This document shows positions 35,441 through 45,239 of a stretch of DNA of 64,000 nucleotides, piece after piece. The position numbers were made by a program, and so were the translations under genes. The notes under the pieces were generated by a model that did no database searches, was not told the origin of the DNA, and saw only the letters and a program-made list of their open reading frames with translations. Numbering within the stretch: position 1 is the stretch's first letter; each line of letters opens with the position of its first letter. The stretch is from NCBI GenBank assembly GCA_013407085.1, contig JACCGJ010000573.1, positions 62,001 through 126,000 on the forward strand. Reading direction: 5' to 3'. This stretch comes from Atriophallophorus winterbourni. Taxonomy: Eukaryota; Platyhelminthes; Trematoda; Plagiorchiida; Microphallidae.

Positions 35441-35740
35441 TGTCCCAAAGCTCGGAAGGACTGGTCCTACTGTCCCTACCCGAAGTTTGCGAACATAACC
35501 GATCGTGGTGTGTGATGGAAATGCGAAATATTTTTGTTCAATCCTATGCGTGTATGGGAAATGTCATTGAATATATTGTTCTCTCCAGCCCTACCTATAA
35601 GTGGCTTACAAACACGAAATATTCACCATTTTCTAATATTTGAAGGCATGTGGTTCCAGATCCTACTCTCCCTAACTGATGTGTGTTAAGGGCACGAAAT
35701 CTATAGTGTGGGTTTTGTGATGGAAATCCTTGAAAATGCG
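35440..35740 (+). repeat. Two tandem relics of the hammerhead repeat
   Basis: First copy around 35455-35530 (ACTGTCCCTACCCGAAG...CCGATCGTGGTGTGTGATGG). Second around 35655-35735 (CTCCCTAACTGATGTGTG...GCACGAAAT...GTGATGG). Both have a mutated core. A further piece with the GATTGAACA...CAACCTTGTCCAA block lies at 35795-35850. Confidence 0.5.
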
Positions 35741-36239
35741 CATTTTTTGTTTATACCCATGGGTTTAACTCATTTGCATATGATTAGGCTTTGTGATTGA
35801 ACAGTTGGTCGAGGCAACCTTGTCCAATATTGGCTTAAAAATGCGCTGAATTATTATTATATTCCGAATTGTAAACGCTATTTAAATCTAGTTTCACTTA
35901 ATGCAACTCTCAGCGTTCATAACAGGAAATAATTTACAACTATAGTCGTGTAGTTTCATGTAAAGTTTTACATCTAAGCTACATAAATAAGAAAGAAAAT
36001 TGAATAAAACTTTGAAGAAAATTGCTAATTAAAATCTTTAAATCAAGAAGCTTCACTATTTATTTACAACCAATCCAATGAATGTAACATTATAAGGAAC
36101 CTTTAAATTGTAGGCGAATTTTGGTTTATACAATGAAACAAATAAGAACGCATTGATAATTGTGGACTTTGAAACCTCTCTCGCATAGAATTTGTAAAAA
36201 ATATCCACGATGTTCTAACACACAATCGCTTAGCTGCTT

Positions 36240-37440
36240 TGTGGAAACAGCGTTTTGTTTTACATTGTGTATAAAAACACAATACGCTTGAGAAGAGTTT
36301 CTCAGATTTATATCCTCCTCCCTGTCCGCTATTTATTTCAACCCTTTCGTATAAAGTGGAGTGCCTCAGGGATCCGTCCTCGGACAATCCTCTTCGCTCT
36401 TTATGCCAATAACCTACTGGCACTCATCAAGTGTAAGATTGTTGCGTTCACGGACGATATAAACGTGTTGTCGATGATAAATAAACCGGAAGATTGGAAC
36501 TTCTCCAATCGTGGTCCTTATAAAATCACTTATTCTTCAATTTTCAGAAGTCTTACATTCTGAAACTTGGGAAATATGTGGAGTTCCAATATTGTCTTGG
36601 CGCGCAAAGCCTCTCGTGGACCACGGAACAATAGGTGTTTGATGTGTTGAAAAGCAATATCATAGGGTTGTCGAACCACTGCAACTTCGTCTACCGCAAA
36701 ACATCACATAAATTGTAACTCCTAAAGATAATTACGGTAGGTTCTAAAAATAGACAATCCCAACATATTAAATACGCACATCAGACCCACGATGAAATAT
36801 ACAGTTCAAGCATGGTCGCCATGGATTAAAAAGATGTTGGCATTTTGTAAAGAATATACCATCGTGCAACCAAACTTGTCGCCGGACTCAGCCGGAAAGA
36901 ATACAATGAGCGAATCAAAACTCTGATTTCATTCCATTATCCATGTCGTCGTCGTGATGGGATTTGACCTTGGTTTACTATATTTTGATCCCTGGAAATC
37001 ATCCCCTACAATGTGTATTCAATCCACGGGGCTAGGATAAGACAAGAGCTCACATATTGAATCGAAATGTCCCTCACTTACGACTCAAATGTAGACGACA
37101 TGTTTTGCCGTGTGAGGTTGTTTTATCTAAAACAATCTACCCGATTCTGTTGTAAACTCACAAAATCAACAGATTTTCAAGAGAATTATTGATTCCATTT
37201 TGACCGTTACCCGTGTATCGAAGAAAACTATACCTCTTGATCCCATGCAATTAGATTGGTCATACCGCCAATCGGAAACAATTTCTGCCCTTTGGATTTT
37301 TAACTGATTCTTTAACTGCTCAGTAAGCAACCAAATCTGGTTTTTGCTTGTTATATTATTCGTGGTTTCAATAATATTCTGTGGCTTTTTGAATAAAACT
37401 CTATGCTTTTAGACCATTAAAATTGAACTGAATTGAACTT
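36240..37440 (+). pseudogene. CR1-clade LINE, plus strand, decayed
   Basis: RT domain B/C at 36350-36470: R-P-R-T-I-L-F-A-L-Y-A-N-N-L-L, then A-F-T-D-D-I-N-V, where the usual F-A-D-D is F-T-D-D. C-terminal part at 36770-36960 (H-I-R-P-T-M-K-Y-T-V-Q-A-W-S-P-W and the degenerate H-R-A-T-K-L-V-A-G-L). The 3' tail with AATTGAACTGAATTGAAC is at 37420-37438. Its last 200 bp are also the start of the tandem-duplicated unit that follows. Confidence 0.78.
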
Positions 37441-37691
37441 TAACTCTCAACTGCAAACACTCACCAGTGAAGAACAACAAGATGCACCGGTTTAATTTTA
37501 TCTCGGTTAACCCTTAATTTCGATAATACCATACCGCTCTATGATTTGGTGCCATTTTTGACGAATTAGACTTTTTGTGAATTACTCCTGCTAACCTGCT
37601 GTTATTTAACATTCAGACGTTCGAACAAATCCTGGGAAAAGTACAACATGTAAGGATCAGTAAATATTAATATGCTTTATATCTTGCACAG

Positions 37692-37831
37692 AACTACCGA
37701 ATTGCTGCAATTTTTGCAGATTGAATTATCTTCAAACCCCGACATTGATTCTTATTGGGTACTTCATTTAACTGAGTATTTGTCCACTCTCGATTACGCT
37801 ACTCATCAAGAATCACTCAACGTTGTTTAAT
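37692..37831 (+). pseudogene. Exon-like frame, copy A (donor lost)
   Basis: After an acceptor (TATATCTTGCACAG) the phase 2 frame reads T-T-E-L-L-Q-F, then W-V-L-H-L-T-E-Y-L-S-T-L-D-Y-A-T-H-Q, and hits a TAA at about 37829. The donor found in copy B is missing. It looks like a copied exon of an unidentified gene. Confidence 0.4.
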
Positions 37832-37904
37832 CTGACAATAATTCTTGCAATTTATGATTGTTCATTTATTGATAGCAATTTTTTCTGAAACTAGGACTAT
37901 CCAA

Positions 37905-38600
37905 ATCACTGTTATTGTTGTCGCGTTTGGCCTCCTTCGGTCAATGTCGACCATGGATATAAATCACAATCGCACTATTTTTTCATGTTCAACAGCTTTT
38001 CGAATGACTAAACAGTGCAATTCGGCAGGAACAGTCTATCACGTAGGCGTTAGTTGCACACCGACGGTGTTATCTGCATTCAGTAGCCTAGAGCTGTATC
38101 CGCTCTTTCTCAGCTTGCAGTCGACGCTTTACACAATGTGAGCAATCAAGTGCAAGTTCTTCCCAACTCGTGGGGTCAATACCGAAAAATTTCATCTCTT
38201 TTGCAAACGTCTTTGTAACGCAAGTGCGGTCTGCGCAGTGGTCGACTTCCTGATTTCATCTCACCATAGAGTAGATCTTTCGGAATACGACCATTTTCCT
38301 TTCTGTAGACGTGACCAAGTCCCCGTAAGCAACGCACTCAAAGTAGGGTGAACATGCTCAGTAGACAAGCTTTTGAAATCAGTTCAAAATTAGCCATTTT
38401 CCCATCCACTATAATTGTAAGATTCGACGGATGCTTTGTAGATGGAAAGCATTCAGCTTCCGTTCGTGTCTTGCGTGGGTAGTCCAGGTTTCACTGCCGT
38501 ACATTAAAACTTTTAGTACGCACGTGCTATATACCACCGTATAATTATTTACAATCAACTTGCGATTGCCCCAGACACGAGATCACAAAATCACATAATT
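37905..38600 (-). mobile_element. RTE-A 3' part, in unit A
   Basis: Reverse complement of RTE-A from about 52910 to its 3' end, including the V-W-G-N-R-K-L and H-A-R-H-E-R-K-L-N-A-F-H regions and the zinc-finger tail. Stops and deletions throughout. Confidence 0.82.
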
Positions 38601-38754
38601 TAAAGCGAGAAAGTCTCAATTCCGTTTGCACATGGCATACATGAAAGAAGTACAAAATGTGTCCAATCCTTATAACATCTGAGTAAGAAAGCAACGTCAA
38701 GTGATTTTACTCAATTCATTTGTCTTGGCGTTTAATGACCATTATGTGGAGCTG

Positions 38755-38970
38755 TAAACTGCATCATCAAGAGTGTAAATGACGAGTTCCGACTGATGTG
38801 TAGACCACCACCCGTCAGCACATTACTTGAGCAGGAAGCACCGAAACGGTTTCGGAAGGATTTCATCGAAACGATTCAAGAGAGAACAAACTGGAAAACA
38901 CGGGAGGATGGACAACCACAGCCGCATTTTGCAAGATGTTTCAAACGAGCTCAGCCTGGCGAGGGCTAGA
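38755..38970 (+). CDS. Conserved open frame of unit A, unknown
   Basis: Plus-strand frame with C-I-I-K-S-V-N-D-E-F-R, F-R-K-D-F-I-E-T-I-Q-E-R-T-N-W-K-T-R-E-D-G-Q and H-F-A-R-C-F-K-R, ending at TAG near 38967. It matches the frame at 41645-41860 with a 6-base in-frame length difference, which is mild evidence that the frame has been under coding constraint. Family not recognised. Confidence 0.35.
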
Positions 38971-39094
38971 ATTTAACCGATTGACACAAACTAATTTTTG
39001 ATTGGAAGTGAGTTCAGCTCTTAGTCTTCCATTTTTAAAAACTTTTTTAGAAGCATTTAGAATGTGATAAGTGTTGTTTGCGTTATGTTTTCAG

Positions 39095-39133
39095 CTGTTC
39101 ATACACAAACCGACAATGCGGAACCAATAAAAT
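39095..39133 (+). CDS. 39-bp micro-exon, copy A
   Basis: Acceptor GTTATGTTTTCAG ends at 39094; donor GTAAGTAA starts at 39134. Phase 0 has a stop; phase 1 reads V-H-T-Q-T-D-N-A-E-P-I-K. One of five copies that keep length, phase and both splice sites. Its last base is T, so in-phase joining to the 27-bp exon (begins GA) would make TGA and to the terminal exon (begins AA) TAA. This copy may therefore be non-productive. The sequence is identical to copy B. Confidence 0.55.
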
Positions 39134-40559
39134 GTAAGTAAACTGGACAGCGTTATAATAAAATAAAAACGCTGTTAAATTTTTGTACATCATGTGGAAA
39201 ACTCTTACATGATAAAAATGAAAATGACGGAAACACGAAGGTTCATTTGCACGCATTATCATCACACACAGAAAACGTATGTGCTTTGTGATGATGATGC
39301 TTTAACACATTCACATATAAATGTATGTTTTCCTGTGTTTCAAAAAGTTAGTTGGATCGATTATTTCCGAGAATTGAACCACGCTTTATTGTAGGAACAC
39401 AAATAGGACTTGATTTACTGCATGGAATGGAGCTTTTTTGTTCATGGTCATTGTTTCAAACCATGTCTACATGAGTGTGGACTCATGTGATTGAACAGGT
39501 CCGTCGTACCAACCTTATCCAACAGTGGCATACAGCTGCAACTTGTGTACTATTCTTCCACTGTTTCAAGAGCCAAAACCCACACGACTAATTATCATGG
39601 TTGTGAAACTCTCTTATGCACAAATGTACTGATAGCATATCTACCAATACAACTTAAATCACATTAGTCACAGCGAAGCAGATACCTAAACCCATTCTAC
39701 ACTTGGTGGCTAGCTTGGATGCCAAATATATAATGTGTGTCACTTTAAGCTTGAGAGAAGTTAACAAGTTTCTCTCGAGAAGCTGAAAGGTCATACATTG
39801 ACCGACGTTTGTTCGGTCGTACCATTATATGAACACGCATCACACCTATGAACGAGGCTTAGTCAGCTATCATGTTCGAAATCGGAACTCGTGGGTGGCA
39901 TTTTCACTCGTTCGTGAACTCAGAACATTTCAGTAAATCAAATGAAAATCACATTTTAATTTGGAATACAACGGCAGAGTTTGAATGAAAATCTTAGTAC
40001 TCTTTTGGTTTTTATGAATTTTAAATATATTTTCACCTGCGTTTTGAAACAATATGGTTGAAGCTATGAGGAAATGCGTGATCTCAGGCGACGTCAAAGA
40101 ACTATACGTCTTGACCCCATGCAATTAGATTGGTCATACCGCCAATCGGAAAAAATTTCTGCCCTTTGGATTTTTACCTGATTCTTCAACTGTTCCGTAA
40201 GAATCTAAATCCCGTTTTTGCTTGTTATATTCGTGGTTCCAATAATATTTCGTTGTTTTTGTAAAACTTTATGCTTTTAGACCATTAAAATTGAACTGAT
40301 TTGAACTTTCACTCTCAACTGCGAACACTCACCAGTGAAGAACAACAAGATGCACCGGTTTAATTTTATCTCGGTTAACCCTTAATTTCGATAATACCAT
40401 ACCGCTCTATGGATTGGTGCCATTTTTGACGAATTAGACTTTTTGTGAATTACTTCTGCTAACCAGCGGTTATTTGGCATTCAGACGTTCAATCAAATCC
40501 TGTGAAAAGTACAGCATGTAAGGATAAGTAAATATTAATGTACTTTATATGTTGTATAT

Positions 40560-40727
40560 AACCACCAAATTGCTGCAATTGTTGCCGATTGAATTATCTC
40601 CCAACCCAGACCTTGATTCTCTTTGGTTACTTCATTTAACTGAACATTTGTCCACTCTCGATTACGCTACTCACCAATACTATCAAGAATCACTCAACGT
40701 TGTTCAATCTGACAACAATTTTCGCAG
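40560..40727 (+). pseudogene. Exon-like frame, copy B (acceptor lost)
   Basis: Open over 168 bases (multiple of three) in phase 2-2, ending in CAG before GT at 40728. Contains P-N-P-D-L-D-S-L-W-L-L-H-L-T-E-H-L-S. The AG acceptor seen in copy A is replaced by TAT here. Each copy has therefore lost a different splice site; together they suggest an ancestral symmetrical exon. Function unknown. Confidence 0.4.
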
Positions 40728-40789
40728 GTCATAATTGTTCATTTATTAAAAGTAATTTTTTCTGAGACTACGAATATCCAAATCACTGT

Positions 40790-41480
40790 TATTGTTGTTG
40801 CGGTTGGCCTCCTTCAGTCAATGTCGATCATGGATATAAATCATACTATTTTTTCATGTTCAACAGCTTTTGAATAACTAAACAGTGCGATTCGGGAGAA
40901 ACAGTCTCTCACGCAGGCAATACAGATTCGATTGGCGTTAGTTGCACACCGGTGGTGTGATCAGCGTTCAGTAGACAAGAGCTGTACCCGCTCTTCCCCA
41001 GCTTGCAGATGACGCTTTACACAATGCCTCCAAAGTGAGCGGTCAAGAGCAAGTTCTTCCCAGCTCGCGGGGTCAATGGCAAGAGCTTTCATATCTCTTT
41101 TGCAAACATCTTTGTACCGCAAGTGCGGTCTGCCCAATGGTCGACTTCCTAATTGCAGCTCATCATAGAGTAGATCTTTCGGAATACGACCATTTTACAT
41201 TCTATGGACATGAACAAGCCACCGCAGGCGGCGCTGTCGTAATGGGCAGAATATGCTCTGTAGACAAGCTTTTGAAATCACTTCAAAATTAGTAATCCAC
41301 GATAATTTTAAGATTCGACGGATGCTTCGTAGATGGAAAGCATTCAGCTTCCGTTCGTGTCTTGCGTGGGTGGTCCAAGTTTTACTGCCGTACATCAAAA
41401 CGTTTAGTACGCACGCACTGTATACCACCATATGTTTATTTACAATCAACTTGCGATTGCCCCAGACACGAGATCACACA
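40790..41480 (-). mobile_element. RTE-A 3' part, in unit B
   Basis: Same insertion as at 37905-38600, copied by the tandem duplication. The frame at 41449-41195 still reads V-Y-S-A-C-V-L-N-V-L-M-Y-G-S-K-T-W-T-T-H-A-R-H, with a deletion after it. Confidence 0.82.
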
Positions 41481-41644
41481 ATCACACAATTTAAAGCGAG
41501 AAAAACTCAATTCCGTTTGAACATGGCATACATGAAAGAAAATGTGGCCATTAATTATAACATCTCAGTAAGAAAGCAGCGTCAAGTGATGTTAGTCTAT
41601 TCATTTAACTTGGCGTTCAATGAACATTTTGTGGAGTTGTAAAC

Positions 41645-41860
41645 TGCATCATCAAGAGTGTAAATGACGAGCTCCGAATGATGTGCAGACCACCAACTGG
41701 CGGCACATTACTTGAGCAGGTAGCACCGAAATGGTTTCGGAAGGATTTCATCGAAACGATTCGAGAACATTCGAGAACAAACTGGAAAACACGGGAAGAT
41801 GGACAACCACAGCCGCATTTTGCAAGATGTTTCAAACGAACTCAGCCTGGCAAGGGCTAA
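41645..41860 (+). CDS. Conserved open frame of unit B, unknown
   Basis: Partner of 38755-38970, ending at TAA (41858). Contains M-M-C-R-P-P-T-G-G-T-L-L-E-Q-V-A-P and T-N-W-K-T-R-E-D-G-Q-P-Q-P-H-F. The minus strand is also open here, so the sense of reading is not proven. It lies about 120 bp before the 39-bp exon. Confidence 0.35.
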   Translation, partial: CIIKSVNDELRMMCRPPTGGTLLEQVAPKWFRKDFIETIREHSRTNWKTREDGQPQPHFARCFKRTQPGKG

Positions 41861-41985
41861 AAGGTAATTGATTGGCGCAAACTAATTTTTGATTGGAAGT
41901 CAGTTCAGCGCTTGAGCTTCCATTTTTACAAACACTTTTAGAAGCATTTAGAATGTGATAAGTGTTGTTTGCGTTATGTTTTCAG

Positions 41986-42024
41986 CTGTTCATACACAAA
42001 CCGACAATGCGGAACCAATAAAAT
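41986..42024 (+). CDS. 39-bp micro-exon, copy B
   Basis: Identical in sequence to copy A (V-H-T-Q-T-D-N-A-E-P-I-K in phase 1), between the same GTTATGTTTTCAG acceptor and GTAAGTAA donor. It ends in T with the same junction-stop consequence. Confidence 0.55.
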
Positions 42025-42029
42025 GTAAG

Positions 42030-43180
42030 TAAATTGGACAGCGTTATAATAAAATATAAACGCTGTTAAATTTTTGTACATCGTGTGAAAAACCTTTACA
42101 TGATAAAAATGAAAATGACAGAAACACGAAGGTTAATTTGCACGCATTTTCATCACACACAGAAAACATATGTGCTTTGTGATGATGATGCTTCAACACA
42201 ATCACATATAAATGTATGTTTCCCTGTGTTTCAAAAAAGTTAGTTGGATCGATTATTTCCGAGTATTAAACCACGCTTTATTGTAGGAACACAAATAGGA
42301 CTTGATTTACTGCATGAAATGGAGCTTTTTTGTTCATGGTCATTGTTTCAAACCACGTCTACATGAGTGTGGACTCATGTGATTGAACAGGTCCGTCGTA
42401 CCAACCTTATCCAACAGTGGCATACAGCTGCAACTTGTGTAATATTGATCCACTGTTTCAAGAGCCAAAACACACACGACTAATTATCATGGTTGTAAAA
42501 CTCTCTTATGCACAAATTTAGTGATAGCATATCTACTAATACAACTTAAATCATATAAATCACTGCGAAGCAGATACCTGAACTCATTCAACACTTGGTG
42601 GCTAGCTTGGATGCCAACTAAATGATGTGTGTCACTTCAAGCTTGAGAGCAGTTAACAAGTTTCTCTTGAGAAGCTGAAAAGTCATACATTGACCGACGT
42701 TTGTTCAGTCATACCATTAAATGAACACGCGTCACAGCTATGAACGAGGCTTAGTCAGCTATCACGTTCGAAAGCGGAACTCGTGGGTGGCATTTTCACT
42801 CGTTCGTGAACTCAGAACATATCAGTAAATTAAATGAAAATCACATTTTGATTTGGAATACAACGGCAGAATTTGAATGAAAATCTTATTACTCATTTGG
42901 TTCTCATGAATTTTGAATAGATTTTCACCTTCGTCGTGAAACAATATGCTTGAAGCTTAAAGGATCGCAGGAGACGTAGCAGAATCGATTTTACCAACAT
43001 GGTAAATTAAGGAGGAGCATACAGGTTAAGCTAACTACAGTTAAACATTTTTCAAGAACTTGAATTCATGTTTCAAATTGTGGTGCTTTTGGAAATAAAA
43101 AATTGTATCAAATGTGTAAAGCGTGTTGCATTAACTAGCCTCGATGTCTTGGATCCTTTATAGATCGTTCTGCGTTTGTA
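42030..43180. other. Unit sequence with hammerhead-repeat relics, no gene
   Basis: A relic of the repeat's left arm at about 42110-42190 and right-arm block at 42380-42480 (GATTGAACAGGTCCGTCGTACC, ACAGTGGCATAC), without a ribozyme core. Matches 39140-40080 and 57970-58960. No coding signal. Confidence 0.6.
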
Positions 43181-43538
43181 TGACGCAACACACACGCATT
43201 TAGAATGTCATGAGACTTCAATTATTTATCACAGGAGCATTAAGTCGGAGCGTAGTGCATCGCGCAGTTATGATCTGTTCTGTTTAATTTTGATGTAAAA
43301 CATCATTTCATTGTTTTTTGGGTTTTCCTGTAAATCAAATCTTTCCACTAAAATACTAAATGAATCGAAATTCCGCACATAACTTCTCAACTACTCAGTG
43401 ATCAGCACTGTGTATCATCACCAATTGCCTAATTCGAATAGCTGAAAGATAATTCGATTTAGCGAGACATTTTCACTTCCGCGTTCGACTGTCCTCTTCT
43501 CTTTAGTTTACGAGCTTTAATGTGTTGCTAAAATTTAC

Positions 43539-43605
43539 ATGTGTTATATCTGCAATGGATATAAATTTGATTTGAATACCGCTGTCGTTTATTTATGTTT
43601 ATTTT
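43539..43605 (+). CDS. Candidate first exon of micro-exon gene, unit C
   Basis: ATG at 43539 with an in-frame upstream TAA opens M-C-Y-I-C-N-G-Y-K-F-D-L-N-T-A-V-V-Y-L-C plus L-F and ends in phase 1 at a GTAAGT donor (43606), 172 bp before the 39-bp exon, which needs phase 1. The hydrophobic end T-A-V-V-Y-L-C-L-F could be a signal-peptide core, but the N-terminus is not typical. The paralogous position in unit E (about 59467-59532) keeps the frame and donor but has CTG for ATG; unit D has stops. Confidence 0.4.
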
Positions 43606-43777
43606 GTAAGTATGGAAAAATTCAAGTTTATGTTAAACTATACAACGAATTGATCCAACCGCTTGGTCCCAATACAATTTTTGATTGGAAGTTAGTTCAG
43701 CTCGTAATCTTTCAAGTTTACATTCGCTTGTGGAAGCAATTATAATTTGATAAATGTTGTTGCTGTTATGTTTTCAG

Positions 43778-43816
43778 CTGTTCATACACAAACCGACATA
43801 AGTGGACCGATTAGAA
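43778..43816 (+). CDS. 39-bp micro-exon, copy C
   Basis: Acceptor TGTTATGTTTTCAG, donor GTAAGTAA at 43817. Phase 1 reads V-H-T-Q-T-D-I-S-G-P-I-R. The first 21 bases equal copies A and B. In the remaining 18, about half differ without any indel, while the donor and the next 12 intronic bases are identical. It ends in A, so junction codons with the 27-bp exon (AGA) or terminal exon (AAA) stay open. Confidence 0.65.
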
Positions 43817-43867
43817 GTAAGTAAATTGGACAGCGTAACAGTTATGCTTTTAATCTCAATGTTTTTG

Positions 43868-43869
<2 letters not shown>

Positions 43870-43903
<34 letters not shown>

Positions 43904-43904
43904 T
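43870..43904 (+). repeat. (CAT)n microsatellite
   Basis: About 11 CAT units downstream of the 39-bp exon; the paralogous tract at 59796-59820 is shorter. Confidence 0.9.
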
Positions 43905-44398
43905 ATCAACATAATCAACCTCATCCTCCTCATTTACATCTGTAAGAGCAATCCACCAGTAGCCAAAACAGAATGCTGATTGCCATACAACCAGCAATTC
44001 TAAATTCTTATAACATTTGATTGACGGTGCTCAGAAAATACGTAATCGCAAGAAACTTGAGCACAAACAAACTGGGATAATGTGCCTACACCTGAAATGA
44101 AACTCGCATTCGGAAACACTTTTTTCTTCAATGCATTCACTGCTAGGAATTAGAAAAAGCTTTCTTTGAAATTCCTTTGTCTACAAACCCAATTAAACAA
44201 GCACTTTATGATGATACATAAATTAAGAATCACTCCAATAAACATAGTTTGAAGACATATTTTCCCGCGTTAATAACTACTGTATGAATCGTATCAGCGG
44301 ATTAGTGTTTCGTCATGGTGAATTATAAACGCTGTTCAATTTTTATTCTTCATATGCAAAATACCTCCACCTGATAATGATAAAATTAACGAAACACG

Positions 44399-44752
44399 AA
44401 GGTTCATTTACATGCAATTCAATCACACACACGCCACAACCGGTTTCGTGCTGTTTGCACAAATCAGGTTGGGACAATAAGATCAGGATCCGCTTGCGCT
44501 TGAAACAGTTGAGGAATGGTAAACAAGTAGCGCTTGTATGCCACTGTTGGAGAAGGCTGGTACGACCAACCTGTTCAATCACATGCGTCATACCAGCGTC
44601 ATACAACAGTGGCAACCAAGGGCTACTTGCTTACCATTCATCAACTGTTTCAAGCGCATGCGGATCCTGATCATACTGTCCCTACCAAATGAGTGCAAAC
44701 AGCACTAAACTGGTCGTGGTGTGTGACGAAATGTAGGCAAATGAATATTTTG
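44399..44752. repeat. Foldback element made of two hammerhead repeats
   Basis: Left arm (44399-44580) and right arm (about 44590-44752) are inverted copies of the subfamily I repeat, meeting near ACCAGC...CCAACCTGTTCAATC. Each arm holds a ribozyme module with a ruined core. The left arm (minus) reads CTGATTT for CTGATGA. The right arm (plus) has CAAATGA and TAAAC for GAAAC. The two opposite open frames here (44377-44670 and 44615-44343) are by-products of the palindrome. Confidence 0.8.
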
Positions 44753-44827
44753 GTTCGTTGTTGTTATGTTTGTAAATGATCAGCTAACGCTTGATTGTAA
44801 ATTTATTCGGTGTTGTTCAATTTACAG

Positions 44828-44854
44828 GAAACCCAAAAAGAAAGCGAACACGAC
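44828..44854 (+). CDS. 27-bp micro-exon, copy C
   Basis: Acceptor TGTTCAATTTACAG ends at 44827; donor GTATGT at 44855. Nine codons' worth, symmetrical. In phase 1 it reads N-P-K-R-K-R-T-R, strongly basic. All three frames are open; phase 1 follows from the 39-bp exon. Against copy E it has two substitutions, both changing an amino acid in this phase (Lys/Asn, Arg/Gln), while flanking intron is almost unchanged. Confidence 0.55.
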
Positions 44855-44899
44855 GTATGTATTGAGGACGTATTTGTAAATTACAAATCACAAAATCGT

Positions 44900-45197
44900 T
44901 CTTAAATGGATCAGAGATTATTAAAGTTTCAACATGTAATCCACGGTAAGATAAGTCTGGTACGAGGAATACTGAGCGAATCGCAAGTCTAAGCTTATTC
45001 GATTATCCTCGTCACCCAAACATAGCGAATTTGATTTTAACTTACGGTATTTTCGCCCTGCAAATCAGCCACTGCAATGCTTATTGTTTTATCTATGGAA
45101 TTCGCATAAGACAAGGACTCACACATTGACTCTGACTTTGTCTCAATCACGATTCAACTGTTATTCAAAGTAATTCAAAGTAATTCAAAGTTTTAAT
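44900..45197 (+). pseudogene. CR1 C-terminal fragment, plus strand
   Basis: Reads R-I-A-S-L-S-L-F-D-Y-P-R-H and L-I-L-T-Y-G-I-F (44980-45060), the CR1 thumb/C-terminal region, and ends with an (ATTCAAAGTA)n tail at 45160-45193. Confidence 0.65.
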
Positions 45198-45239
45198 CGT
45201 CCAAAAAGCCAATACCTTACAGTAACCAAAGATTAAAAA

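Larger units (their letters stand above)
37230..40104. repeat. Tandem duplication, unit A (2.87 kb)
   Basis: Co-linear with 40105-42956. Both units contain, in order, a CR1 3' tail, a short exon-like frame (37692 / 40560), an RTE-A 3' end on the minus strand, a conserved plus-strand open frame (about 38760 / 41645), the 39-bp exon and hammerhead-repeat relics. The boundary phrase CCCATGCAATTAGATTGGTC occurs at 37234 and 40114, which gives the unit length. Confidence 0.88.
40105..42956. repeat. Tandem duplication, unit B
   Basis: Second copy of the 2.87 kb unit, about 5 percent diverged by eye. Its right end continues into sequence shared with 58.9 kb, so B and what follows was copied again as part of the larger duplication. 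Confidence 0.88.

Noticed and set aside
44343..44670. Overlapping sense and antisense frames of 90-97 codons, repeated at 60261-60588
   Set aside because: They arise from the palindromic foldback made of two inverted hammerhead repeats and contain no protein motif.
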